A DNA stretch of 46,907 nt. Source: Clostridia bacterium. GTDB taxonomy: Bacteria > Bacillota > Clostridia > DSM-8532. The DNA is taken from the NCBI GenBank assembly GCA_020047785.1, contig JAIFNI010000034.1:1-46907 (forward strand), given 5' to 3'. Numbering within the stretch: the stretch's first letter is position 1; the number at the start of each line of letters is the position of its first letter. The position numbers and the translations under genes are program-made. Below, piece after piece: positions 7,859-16,206 of this stretch. The notes under the pieces are model-generated. The model ran no database searches. It saw nothing but the letters and a program-made list of their open reading frames with translations, and had not been told where the DNA came from.

Positions 7859-9121
7859 ATGAAAATCAGTATCGTAGGCATTGGTTACATAGGTCTGCCC
7901 ACTGCCGTCATGTTTGCAAGAAACGGCCACCAGGTGGTCGGCATGGACTTGAACCAGAAGGCTGTGGAAGCCCTCAACCAGGGAAGGATCATCATCGAGG
8001 AGCCGCATCTCGACGAGGCGGTGGCGGAGGCTGTGAAGAGCGGCAATCTGCGTGCCTCCGGTCGGGTCGAACCCGCCGACGTCTATATTGTCTGTGTTCC
8101 CACCCCCATTCTGCCGGACCGCAGTGCCGACATGCGCGCCGTGAAGGCTGCAACGGAAAGTTTGATTCCCCTCCTGAAAAAAGGAGACATGGTCATTCTG
8201 GAATCCACCTCGCCACCCGGCACCACGCGGGATCTGATGGCGCCGATCCTCACCGGGAGCGGACTGGATCCGAAGACGGACCTGATGGTGGCTTATTGTC
8301 CGGAACGGGTCCTGCCGGGACGCATCCTCATTGAAATGCGGGAAAACAACCGGGTTGTCGGCGGCTTGACCGAAGCTGCGGCCACGGCGGTCCGGGACCT
8401 GTACAAGTGTTTCGTAGCCGGGGACATTTATCTGACGGACGCCACTACGGCGGAAATGACGAAACTGATGGAGAACACGTATCGTGACGTGAACATCGCG
8501 CTGGCGAACGAACTGGCAAAAATCTGCGAAAAAATGGGCATCAATGCGTGGGATGTCATCGGCATGGCAAACCGCCATCCTCGCGTTCACCTGCACCAGC
8601 CGGGTCCCGGCGTCGGCGGTCATTGCATTGCCGTCGACCCCTGGTTCATTGTGGAAAAGCAGCCGGATCTCGCGCAGATCATTGCCCTGTCCCGCCGAAC
8701 GAACGACGGCATGCCTTCTTTTGTGCGGGACAAGGTGCGCGTCCTGCTGCCGGAATCCGGCGGACGCGTCTGTGTCTGCGGGGTGACCTACAAGCCGGAT
8801 GTCGACGACATGCGCGAGAGTCCCGCCATCGAGCTGGTTCATGAGTTGCGTGCCCTGCCCGGTGTCGAAGTCGTTGTTTCGGATCCGCATGTCGACTTCG
8901 AGGGTTCGAACCAAAGAACACTCGTGGAATCCGCCGCAGGCGCGGATCTGCTTCTGCTGGCCGTCAATCACAAGGAATTCGGAGCACCGGATTTCGCCCG
9001 GCTGGCCGCCGTCATGAAAACACCCGTCATTCTGGACACACGGAATTTCTGGTCTTCCCTGATGACGGATGACAAGGGCTTTTCCTATCATCTGCTCGGA
9101 AGCGGAAGGAGCTCCGTTTGA
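7859..9121 (+). CDS. wecC: UDP-N-acetyl-D-mannosamine dehydrogenase family protein
   Basis: A 420-residue UDP-glucose/GDP-mannose dehydrogenase family enzyme that oxidises a UDP-sugar to its uronic acid with two NAD+. It has the NAD loop GIGYIG (7-12), CVPTPI, SPPGTT, CPERVLPG, and GVGGHCIAVDP with probable nucleophile Cys256. The close VPTP-type N-half and the TagA/CsaB neighbourhood favour UDP-ManNAc as substrate, but UDP-GlcNAc or UDP-GalNAc cannot be excluded. The start is odd: ATG 7859 (or TTG 7856) has no Shine-Dalgarno sequence, and no other in-frame start exists back to the stop at 7796. It overlaps the next gene by four bases. Confidence 0.9.
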   Translation: MKISIVGIGYIGLPTAVMFARNGHQVVGMDLNQKAVEALNQGRIIIEEPHLDEAVAEAVKSGNLRASGRVEPADVYIVCVPTPILPDRSADMRAVKAATESLIPLLKKGDMVILESTSPPGTTRDLMAPILTGSGLDPKTDLMVAYCPERVLPGRILIEMRENNRVVGGLTEAAATAVRDLYKCFVAGDIYLTDATTAEMTKLMENTYRDVNIALANELAKICEKMGINAWDVIGMANRHPRVHLHQPGPGVGGHCIAVDPWFIVEKQPDLAQIIALSRRTNDGMPSFVRDKVRVLLPESGGRVCVCGVTYKPDVDDMRESPAIELVHELRALPGVEVVVSDPHVDFEGSNQRTLVESAAGADLLLLAVNHKEFGAPDFARLAAVMKTPVILDTRNFWSSLMTDDKGFSYHLLGSGRSSV

Positions 9122-10380
9122 AGCGTGTGCTGGTGGTTGCCTATCAGTTTCCGCCTGTTGGCGGCTCCGGGGTGCAGCGGACGCTGAAATTCGTCAAATT
9201 CCTTCCCTCGGCCGGCTGGATGCCGGAAGTGCTGACAAGGGACGACGGCCGCATGGTTCAGCGGGACGACACCCTTCTGGCCGAGGTGCCGGAAGCGGTC
9301 TCCATTGTGCGCACACGGGCCTGGGATTTGACTGCGTTGCCATGGAAATTGGCACTGGTCGGCAAGTTCGTCGCCTGGAAGCTTTTGGTTCCGGATGGGG
9401 AAATCCTGTGGATGCGGGGTGCCGAAAAGACCGCACGCAACCGCGCGGCTGTGGGTGGAATCGATGCGATCTACACGACTTCCTACCCGTACACCGATCA
9501 CCTCATCGGGCTCAAATTGCGGGCGGAATTCCCGGATATCCGCTGGGTGGCGGATTTTCGGGATGAGTGGACGAACAATCCATATTTGCTTGATCATCCT
9601 CATCCACCCGGCCGCATGCGTCGGGAAAAGGCCATGGAACGGGCTGTGCTGGAAAAGGCGGATGTCCTGGTCACCAACTCCCCCGGCATGAAGGCGAATT
9701 TTGTCCGGACAAATCCGGATCTGGATCTGATTCGACGCATGCATGTGATCCCCAACGGGTTCGATCCGGATGATTTTGATGCCGTGGAAACGGCGGCACC
9801 CAAAAACGACAGATTCACCCTCACCTATACGGGCGCCTTGTACGGGCGGCGGAAACCTGATTTGTTTCTGGAAGCAATCGGCAGACTTGTCTCGGAGGGC
9901 AGACTGGACAGGGCTTCCTTTCGCATCCGGTTCATCGGCAGCTACAAACCGGATGCCATCCGGGCGCTTGCGGTCATGAACGGCATCGCGGACAATTTGG
10001 CGCTGGATGGTTATCAGCCTCACGGCGCTTGCCTGCAGGCCATGTCCGGCTCGGACGCCCTGCTGCTGCTGGAAGGCGGGGGTCCCGGCGCGGAAGCTTT
10101 TTTCACCGGAAAGGTCTTTGAATACATCCACACGGAACGGCCGATCCTGGCCGTCGTGCCCGAAAGGGGAGCGGCCGCCGGCGTGGTGAGAGACACAAAA
10201 ACCGGGGTCGTCTGCGATTGCGGGGACTTGACAGGCATCATGGCCGGCTACATGCAGCTGTACAATGCCTGGCGGGAAGGCCGGACGGTGTTTGAACCGG
10301 TCCGGGAAAGGATTGCCGCCTACGATCGGCGCGTTCTGACAGAAAAGCTGGCAGCCCTGCTGTCGGGCGAAACAAAGTGA
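9118..10380 (+). CDS. Glycosyltransferase family 4-like protein
   Basis: A 420-residue GT-B protein. The N-terminal domain starts VLVVAYQFPPVGGSGVQRTLK, the typical acceptor-side glycine-rich loop. VIPNGFDPDDF near residue 215 and the C-terminal block GKVFEYIHTERPILAVVPERG mark the nucleotide-sugar half. The TTG start is supported by GGAAGGAG ending at 9111, six bases upstream, and shares TTGA with the preceding stop, so it is translationally coupled to the dehydrogenase. It is probably a cytoplasmic transferase adding a sugar to the lipid-linked polymer intermediate; donor and acceptor are unknown. Confidence 0.85.
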   Translation: MKRVLVVAYQFPPVGGSGVQRTLKFVKFLPSAGWMPEVLTRDDGRMVQRDDTLLAEVPEAVSIVRTRAWDLTALPWKLALVGKFVAWKLLVPDGEILWMRGAEKTARNRAAVGGIDAIYTTSYPYTDHLIGLKLRAEFPDIRWVADFRDEWTNNPYLLDHPHPPGRMRREKAMERAVLEKADVLVTNSPGMKANFVRTNPDLDLIRRMHVIPNGFDPDDFDAVETAAPKNDRFTLTYTGALYGRRKPDLFLEAIGRLVSEGRLDRASFRIRFIGSYKPDAIRALAVMNGIADNLALDGYQPHGACLQAMSGSDALLLLEGGGPGAEAFFTGKVFEYIHTERPILAVVPERGAAAGVVRDTKTGVVCDCGDLTGIMAGYMQLYNAWREGRTVFEPVRERIAAYDRRVLTEKLAALLSGETK

Positions 10381-10416
10381 GAGGCCTGCTGTCGGAGCAG
10401 GATAAGGGGAACGAAG

Positions 10417-10914
10417 ATGAAACTGATGGATGAAAAGGGTCGCCTGTTCGGAAAGGTCAACCTGTTCGACCTGCTGGTCCTGCTTGCGATTCTAGCCGTC
10501 GTGGCCGGGGTCGGGTACAAACTCCTTTCGAACCGGCAGCAGGAACAGGCGGCACAGAATACGACTGATTGGATCGTCACGATCAAGGCCTCGGGCATGG
10601 AACCCGGGTTTGCCGAGGCACTCAGGAAAGACGACAAGATTTATTACGACACGGACGGGTATGTCAATGCAACCATTTCCGATGTAAGGGAAGAGCCCGC
10701 GATGGTCAACGTCCCGACGGCGATCGGCACGCTTGTGCTCGCGGAGGATCCGAGACTGAAGGATGTTTATGTGGATGTGCTTGTCCAGGATGCCAGCGGG
10801 GACATTGGCGTGAAAATCGGCCGATATACGGTGGCAACCGGCAACAAGATAGCCATCAAGACGATCTATGCCTTTTATGATCAGGGTATCGTCATCGATA
10901 TGCGCAAACAATGA
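10417..10914 (+). CDS. DUF4330 family membrane-anchored protein
   Basis: A 165-residue protein with the DUF4330 opening LMDEKGRLFGKVNLFDLL, one transmembrane helix (about residues 16-38) and an extracytoplasmic beta-rich domain. The family has no established biochemical function that I know of and is often found next to polysaccharide genes in Bacillota. It lies 36 bp after the glycosyltransferase with GGGGAACGA upstream of ATG. Downstream is a repeat-rich gap. Confidence 0.85.
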   Translation: MKLMDEKGRLFGKVNLFDLLVLLAILAVVAGVGYKLLSNRQQEQAAQNTTDWIVTIKASGMEPGFAEALRKDDKIYYDTDGYVNATISDVREEPAMVNVPTAIGTLVLAEDPRLKDVYVDVLVQDASGDIGVKIGRYTVATGNKIAIKTIYAFYDQGIVIDMRKQ

Positions 10915-10929
10915 TCGAAACAAGCACGA

Positions 10930-11062
10930 GAGGGCTGCTTGCCGGCATTCGGGCGGGCTGCTGACCCTCGAACTGTCTGCCGACACGCGAGCTGCCTGTC
11001 GAAACTCGGGCTGCCTGCTGACACTCGAGAGGGTTTCCTGCCGACTGTTGGCCCAAACTGAT
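10930..11062 (+). repeat. Degenerate ~19-bp tandem repeat
   Basis: About six imperfect units near the pattern GCTGCCTGCCGACACTCGA run through the 170-bp gap between the DUF4330 gene and the O-antigen-ligase-like gene. Examples are GGGCTGCTTGCCGGCATTCG, CTGTCTGCCGACACGCGA, GCTGCCTGTCGAAACTCG and GGCTGCCTGCTGACACTCGA. Larger blocks of about 55 bp also look duplicated. A second related duplication (TCCGGAAGCC...TTGTCCGGT at 11106-11127 and 11145-11168) lies in the first codons of the next gene. Confidence 0.7.
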
Positions 11063-11084
11063 CGAAAACGGATGGAGCGTGGGG

Positions 11085-12608
11085 ATGGAATTGAATCAAG
11101 TATGGTCCGGAAGCCTGATTGTCCGGTTTCTGATTCGGATGTTTTCCGGAAGCCGGATATTGTCCGGTGTGCGGACCTTTTCCCGTATTTTCGGCATGAG
11201 CCGGACCGGTCTATATCTGGCCCGGTTTGTTTCGAGGCGCTTTCAAGGCGAATTCTCGTTGTCGGGTCGTTTGTCCGTTGTGCTCCAGAGGTTTCTGAGG
11301 CCGCTTCGCACCATGTGGAGACGTCTTTTGTCCGGCAGCATCCTTGTGCAGGGGGTTGGCAGCTCAAAGCTGGCATCCCGCTTATTGGCGCTTGTCATTC
11401 CGTTCGGCGCATTTTATGTGTTCGTGGATGAACTGGGCCGCAAGGTCTTTGCAGGTGTGTCCCTCTTCGGTTTGTGGGATGAGGCGTTTCTGGCCGCCTG
11501 CTTTGTCTGGCTGCTGTACGAGTGGCTGTCCGGGCAGGAGGAGCGACCGGGTGTGACCCCGTTGGATGCCCCACTTTTCCTGCTTGCAGGCGTTTCGTTT
11601 TTCCTCCTGCTCAATGTGGGTCGATTTCCCGATGTCGCGGTAGAGGGATTCCGCGTCGTCATCCAGTATACCCTGTTCTATTTTGTGGCCAGCCGCTGGC
11701 TGAATAGTGACAAACGCGCGGAAACCCTGGTCACAGGGCTGCTGATTGTGGGCGCTGCGCTGGCATCCCACGGGTTCCTGCAATTTCTGATGAAAGTGCA
11801 GACTCCGGCTTCCTGGACGGATCAGGCCGAAGCATCGGCGGGTCCGCGTGTGTTTTCCATCGTCGAGAGTCCGAATATCCTGGGCAGCATCATGATGCTG
11901 CTGCTGCCGCTTGCCTTTGCCGTACTCATCATGCCGGGCGTGAAGACATGGCTCCGCATCTGCCTGACAGGCATCGTCGGCATGATGGGACTATGCGTGC
12001 TGCTGACCCAGTCCCGCGGTGCCTGGCTCGGGTTGGCGCTGGCCATGGTCGTGTTCTGTCTGCTGGTGAAACCGGCCTGGCTGCTGCTTCTCGCAGGCGG
12101 AGGGTTTGCCTCCCTCCTGCTGCCGCAGGTCTATAACCGCATCGCATATCTGTTCACACCGCAATATGTCGCTTCCAGCCAGAAGGGTGGCCGCATGCTC
12201 CGGTATGCGACGGGCTTCTCCATGTTCCGTGAAGAGCCCTGGACCGGCGTGGGTCTGGGCCATTTCGGCGGTGCTGTGGCGATGAACCACAAAAACCTGT
12301 TTCCGACCACGTTCTACATGGACAGCTATTGGCTGAAAACGCTTGTGGAAATGGGCATCCCGGGCATGGCGGCATTCGCCCTTCTCATCGGAATGCTGCT
12401 GGTGTGGGGGCTCCGTGCCGTTCACCAGGCCGAAGCGGGAAGGGACCGCCTGATGGCGGCCGGAGCCTTCTCCGGAATCTGCGGGGTTGTGGTGCACAAT
12501 TTCATGGAGAATATCTTTGAAGTGCCCTATATGGTGATTTATTTCTGGTTCCTTGCGGCGCTGCTGATGTATTGGGGATTCGGCAAAGCATCCCGCGCAA
12601 AGACCTAA
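11085..12608 (+). CDS. O-antigen ligase / polymerase family membrane protein (Wzy_C-like)
   Basis: A 507-residue polytopic protein with about ten or more hydrophobic segments. A large extracytoplasmic region and the TQSRGAWLGLALA stretch (about residue 310) followed by NRIAYLF are characteristic of the O-antigen ligase/WaaL-Wzy family, which transfers or polymerises lipid-linked glycans on the outer face of the membrane. The first ~90 residues are unusual, Arg/Ser/Phe-rich and built from a DNA-level repeat (GSLIVRFLIRMFSGSRILSGV). ATG 11085 is preferred over GTG 11079 because GGAG at 11074-11077 is seven bases away. In a Gram-positive, a role in joining or ligating the wall glycan is likely but not shown. 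Confidence 0.82.
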   Translation: MELNQVWSGSLIVRFLIRMFSGSRILSGVRTFSRIFGMSRTGLYLARFVSRRFQGEFSLSGRLSVVLQRFLRPLRTMWRRLLSGSILVQGVGSSKLASRLLALVIPFGAFYVFVDELGRKVFAGVSLFGLWDEAFLAACFVWLLYEWLSGQEERPGVTPLDAPLFLLAGVSFFLLLNVGRFPDVAVEGFRVVIQYTLFYFVASRWLNSDKRAETLVTGLLIVGAALASHGFLQFLMKVQTPASWTDQAEASAGPRVFSIVESPNILGSIMMLLLPLAFAVLIMPGVKTWLRICLTGIVGMMGLCVLLTQSRGAWLGLALAMVVFCLLVKPAWLLLLAGGGFASLLLPQVYNRIAYLFTPQYVASSQKGGRMLRYATGFSMFREEPWTGVGLGHFGGAVAMNHKNLFPTTFYMDSYWLKTLVEMGIPGMAAFALLIGMLLVWGLRAVHQAEAGRDRLMAAGAFSGICGVVVHNFMENIFEVPYMVIYFWFLAALLMYWGFGKASRAKT

Positions 12609-12636
12609 GTCGTCGGAAAGGAATTACCTGCTCTTT
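12606..12636 (+). repeat. 3' element, copy 1 (starts at the TAA stop)
   Basis: From the stop codon of the O-antigen-ligase-like gene, this sequence matches copy 2 (36095-36125) at 26 of 31 positions and ends AATTACCTGCTCTTT. It lies between two convergent genes. A weak stem (GGAAAGG with CCTTCC at ~12646) may help termination, but there is no strong T-run. Confidence 0.6.
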
Positions 12637-12659
12637 GTGGACCTTCCGCACAGGCGGCA

Positions 12660-14909
12660 TCATGGCCTCGGTTTTTCCGGATACCCGTCGATGAGGGCGA
12701 TGGCCACTTCCACGTTCCGGGCCGCGTCGCGCCGCAGCTGCTCCCGTCTGGTGCCGAGGTGTTCCGCCAGTTTCAGTCTCCGGTCCCAGATGACATCCAG
12801 GTGTTCCATCCATTGGTCCGTCTGACCGTCTCCGATTACACCAAGTACGGGTTGGGCGACCTCCTCGAGGAAGGAGGACACCTTCGGTTCATAGACGAGG
12901 CCCGCCATGGGAACCCCCATGTTGGCCGCGTAGATGAGGGAATGCAGGCGCATGCCGACCATCAGATCCAGCCGCCCCACCAGGGACATGAGTTCCGCGG
13001 GCGGGCAGGCTTCCGGGAGAATCAGGGCTTTCTGTTCCATGTGCGCAAGGATGCGCCTGGAAATCTGCACGTCCTCCGGGGTCTGCATGGGCAGGAATAC
13101 GGGTGTGGCACCGAACTTCGTGACGCAGTGGTCGGCCAGCCGTGCGATGGCGGGAACTGTCCGTTCAGAATCCGACCACTTCCGGATTGAAAAGCCAATG
13201 AAAGCGCCATCCCTTGATAACCCCGCCTTTCGGCCGAGTGCATCCGTTTCCGCATCGGAAGCCGGTATCAGGAGCATGGCCGGGTCCGCCGTCACTTCCG
13301 TGGCGGGATGTCGGATTCCCAGCGAGTCCGCTTCCGTAAGGGAATCCGGGTCACGCAGGGTGATGGCATCCAGCCTGTCCAGCACGCGATGTGCCCAGCG
13401 CCGGTTTGAAGGCCGGGAAATGGGTCCAAGTCCGTTGGCCAGCAGCATGGTTCTTGCGCCGCAGCATTTTGCGAGTGTCAGCATGCCGAGATAGTAGAGG
13501 ATGGACCGCGTGCTCGTATTGTCCTGGATCAGACTGCCTCCTCCGGCTGCGAAGAGGCGTGTCCTGCGAAGGATCGATATCGCGCGGAATATGTTGAAGC
13601 GGTGGATCGATGCCACCTTCATGTCGCGTCGGGTCGCGTCGGGATTCCTGGACAGCACCGTGAAACTGATGTCCGGCCGGATATGGCGCACCGTATCCGT
13701 CAGGGCCTTCAGAATGGCTTCATCCCCGCTGTTCCTGTATCCATAGTATCCGAGCAGCGCCACATCGACCTGCTTGCCGTCCCTGCGGGTTCGTGACTCA
13801 TCGGCCAGAACCCGCTCGTAAATGGCCAGCTGCGTGGCGCACATGCTCTCGAGGGAAAATCGTGCTTTCGCCGTCTCATAGAGGGATTGGCCCATCGATT
13901 GCCTGAGATCCCCGTCGGCGCACAAAGTGCACAGATATCCCGCCAGGGCATCCACATCCCGCGGTTCGAACAGGAAGCCGTTCTCCCCGTGACGGAACAG
14001 GTCTCCGAGTCCGCCGACACGGGAACTGACCGTGGGCCGGGCGAATCTGGCCCCTTCGAGGATGACATAGGGAAAGCTTTCGCTGAGCGAAGTCAGCACA
14101 TTGATGTCCAGATTCTGGAACGCATCGTACGGGTCCGCAATCATGCCTGCGAAATGCACCTTGTCCCGGATGCCCAGATGGGTCGCCAGCCTTTCGAGCT
14201 GGGGAAGCAGGTCTCCGGGTCCTCCGATCAGGAACCGCGCGTTCGGATGCGAAGCGGCTGTTTTGGCCGCCGCCCGCAGGAATGTCTCATGGTCCTTCAC
14301 CGGATGCAGTCTGGCCAGGATTCCTATCAGCAGGCAGTCTACGGGAAACGGCACCTGGTAGTCCGCGAAGAACTTCGCGCGGGAGCATGCCGGGATTTCA
14401 TTGTCGAAGGGAATCCCGTTGTAGACGGAATGGATGTGCTGCGGGTCGAATCCGCGTGCGGTGAGCATGTCACGAAAATTTTCGGATACGCTGACGTGAT
14501 GGCGGATTCGCCGGAGGGCCAGGGTGTTGATGCTGCCGTAGGTGAGCCGTTTCAGCAGACTGTGCAGATAGTCCAGCCGGTAATCGCTGTGGACGGTTGT
14601 GACCATCGGGATGCCGGTGACGGACCGGACGATCAGTCCGACCAGATTTCCCTTCGCACCATGGGCGTGCAGCAGATCACATGGCTTTTTCCGGACAATC
14701 TCCAATGTTTTCCTGACATCGGACCAGAGTCCCTTCGTCTGGATTGCATAGGCATCGATGCCCAGTGCGACGGCATCATCATGAAAAGGGCCGGTGCGGA
14801 AACTGACCAGGGATGCATCCAGATGCGCGCCGAGCGCCTTCACCAGGGAAAGCACATGGCTTTTTGCGCCGCCTTCGTCTCCACCGCCTATCATATGCAC
14901 GACCCGCAT
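12660..14909 (-). CDS. csaB: Glycosyltransferase-CsaB polysaccharide pyruvyltransferase fusion
   Basis: A 749-residue two-domain protein. Residues 1-~375 form a GT-B family-4 transferase: MIGGGDEGGAKSHVLSLV, LLHAHGAKGNLVG, VYNGIPFD, LARLHPVKDHETFL and the donor-site block SESFPYVILEGARFARP. Residues ~381-749 form a full-length CsaB pyruvyltransferase: ALLGYYGYRNSGDEAIL, FAAGGGSLIQDNTS, VGMRLHSLIYAANMGVP. CsaB adds ketal pyruvate to ManNAc of the secondary wall polymer that anchors SLH-domain proteins. Start 14909 is chosen for AGGAGG upstream; the longer open frame to 14978 lacks similarity. It is convergent with the ligase-like gene. The same locus has a TagA homologue, so the fusion may couple sugar addition to pyruvylation. 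Confidence 0.92.
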   Translation of the reverse strand: MRVVHMIGGGDEGGAKSHVLSLVKALGAHLDASLVSFRTGPFHDDAVALGIDAYAIQTKGLWSDVRKTLEIVRKKPCDLLHAHGAKGNLVGLIVRSVTGIPMVTTVHSDYRLDYLHSLLKRLTYGSINTLALRRIRHHVSVSENFRDMLTARGFDPQHIHSVYNGIPFDNEIPACSRAKFFADYQVPFPVDCLLIGILARLHPVKDHETFLRAAAKTAASHPNARFLIGGPGDLLPQLERLATHLGIRDKVHFAGMIADPYDAFQNLDINVLTSLSESFPYVILEGARFARPTVSSRVGGLGDLFRHGENGFLFEPRDVDALAGYLCTLCADGDLRQSMGQSLYETAKARFSLESMCATQLAIYERVLADESRTRRDGKQVDVALLGYYGYRNSGDEAILKALTDTVRHIRPDISFTVLSRNPDATRRDMKVASIHRFNIFRAISILRRTRLFAAGGGSLIQDNTSTRSILYYLGMLTLAKCCGARTMLLANGLGPISRPSNRRWAHRVLDRLDAITLRDPDSLTEADSLGIRHPATEVTADPAMLLIPASDAETDALGRKAGLSRDGAFIGFSIRKWSDSERTVPAIARLADHCVTKFGATPVFLPMQTPEDVQISRRILAHMEQKALILPEACPPAELMSLVGRLDLMVGMRLHSLIYAANMGVPMAGLVYEPKVSSFLEEVAQPVLGVIGDGQTDQWMEHLDVIWDRRLKLAEHLGTRREQLRRDAARNVEVAIALIDGYPEKPRP

Positions 14910-15132
14910 GTCGAACCCTCCTGAAAGCCATGTCCTGTGACCCCGCACATGGCGAACGTCCATCCTGCATTTTACCATGAGGGTGCCATGCCTGTATCGT
15001 GAATCGGAAATATTCAGAATGCTTTGTGAAATAATAAGCGATAAAGTGTTATTATGATGCTATGGCAACGTATATGCTTCTTTGTTCTATGATATCATTG
15101 GAACAGATGGTCAACCGGCCGGGAGGATTGCC

Positions 15133-15513
15133 TTGAACCTGAAACCGAGACCTGGTGATTTCATATTGGTTGGACTTCTGCTGAGTGTCATCCTGCTTCT
15201 GCCTGTTTTTCTGACAGGCTCCGGCACCGGGACGGCAACAGCCGTCGTGACGCAGGAAGGCCGTGAATTGTCCCGGATACGCCTGACCGGGCTGGAAAAG
15301 ACCATTCGGGTCGAATATGGCGGCGGGCATTCGGGAACGATTCTTGCCGAGAACGGACGCATCCGGTTCGAGGAGTCCGATTGTCCGGATCAGGTGTGCG
15401 TGGATACGGGCTGGTTGTCGAAACCGGGGCAGACGGCCGCATGTCTGCCTGCACGCGTGCTGATCCGGATCGAAGGGACTGTGACGGGGGATGTGGATGT
15501 CAAACTTCGATAA
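15133..15513 (+). CDS. NusG domain II-containing membrane protein (EetA-like)
   Basis: A 126-residue protein with one N-terminal transmembrane helix (about residues 8-30) and an external NusG-II domain with the usual CPDQVCVDTGWLSKPGQTAAC cysteine pattern. TTG 15133 is preferred because GGGAGG at 15121-15126 is six bases upstream; the open frame reaches 15082 without similarity. It overlaps the next gene by 17 nt. In FLEET loci such as that of Listeria, a protein of this kind (EetA) sits beside the PF07456-type protein EetB and NDH-2. That gene order is the basis for the EetA-like label, which is from memory of the family. Confidence 0.82.
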   Translation: MNLKPRPGDFILVGLLLSVILLLPVFLTGSGTGTATAVVTQEGRELSRIRLTGLEKTIRVEYGGGHSGTILAENGRIRFEESDCPDQVCVDTGWLSKPGQTAACLPARVLIRIEGTVTGDVDVKLR

Positions 15514-16102
15514 TGCCGATGGTGCCGGCGAAGTTGAAAAGGGAAAGCGTGGTGCGGACAGTGATTTTGCCGCAGTCAGGCATCGGCGGATCAAGCGCCT
15601 GGCTTTGAACGCGCTTTTTCTTGCCATGGCCATGATTCTTTCTGTCGTGGAGCGATGGATTCCCGTGACAGCCCTGATTCCGATTCCCGGGGTGAAGCTT
15701 GGGCTGGCGAACATCATCACGCTTTTCATTCTGTTTTACGCCTCCTGGACGGATGCCTTCGTGGTCAGCCTGCTGCGGTGCCTGCTGACAGCTCTTCTGT
15801 TCGGCGGCATGTCCTCCCTGATGTTCTCTCTCGGCGGTGCGTTCCTGGCATTGCCCGTGATGATGCTGTTCAAGGCGGGCCATCCGAAGTGGTTCTCCCT
15901 CATCGGCATCAGCGTGGCGGGTGCGGCCGGCCACAACATCGGACAACTCGGCATGGCCATGCTGACCCTGAAAAGCATGGCTGTGATTGGATATCTTCCG
16001 GTGCTTCTTGCAGCGGCGATCCTGATGGGCACCCTCACGGCTCTTGTGGCGGACCCTTTCTTCAGGGCAATGGGACATACCCGCCTGGTATCGCCCGGAT
16101 GA
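15497..16102 (+). CDS. Gx transporter / heptaprenyl diphosphate synthase component I family membrane protein (EetB-like)
   Basis: A 201-residue protein with a charged cytoplasmic N-terminus (about 38 residues) and five to six membrane helices. VERWIPVTALIPIPGVKLGLANIIT and LLFGGMSSLMFSLGGA are typical of the Hpre_diP_synt_I (PF07456) family. ATG 15497 is favoured over ATG 15491 because GGGGG at 15486-15490 is then properly spaced. Family members are annotated either as the small subunit of heptaprenyl diphosphate synthase or as a transporter; in FLEET clusters the equivalent is EetB. Its overlap with the NusG-II gene indicates co-translation. A 7-bp-stem hairpin (GGCCGGA/TCCGGCC, 16157-16177) lies in the gap before ndh. 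Confidence 0.85.
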   Translation: MSNFDNADGAGEVEKGKRGADSDFAAVRHRRIKRLALNALFLAMAMILSVVERWIPVTALIPIPGVKLGLANIITLFILFYASWTDAFVVSLLRCLLTALLFGGMSSLMFSLGGAFLALPVMMLFKAGHPKWFSLIGISVAGAAGHNIGQLGMAMLTLKSMAVIGYLPVLLAAAILMGTLTALVADPFFRAMGHTRLVSPG

Positions 16103-16156
16103 CAGTCAGTTGATAATGGTTGCGCAACATGTCCTGCGCGGCATGCAGGTGGAAAT

Positions 16157-16177
16157 GGCCGGAGAATGAATCCGGCC
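16157..16177 (+). other. Small inverted repeat before ndh
   Basis: GGCCGGA (16157-16163), loop GAATGAA, TCCGGCC (16171-16177) is a perfect 7-bp stem. A further palindrome, GTTGCGCAAC, is at 16119-16128. No T-run follows, so this is not a convincing terminator. It could modulate expression of ndh relative to the upstream pair. Confidence 0.4.
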
Positions 16178-16206
16178 GGGACAGTGAAGTTTCGGGAGGA
16201 TATGTC

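Noticed and set aside
10868-11431. A plus-strand open frame of 187 codons with repeated RAACR-LLTLE units
   Set aside because: It overlaps the ends of both neighbouring genes and lacks a ribosome site; the peptide repeats only reflect the DNA repeats.
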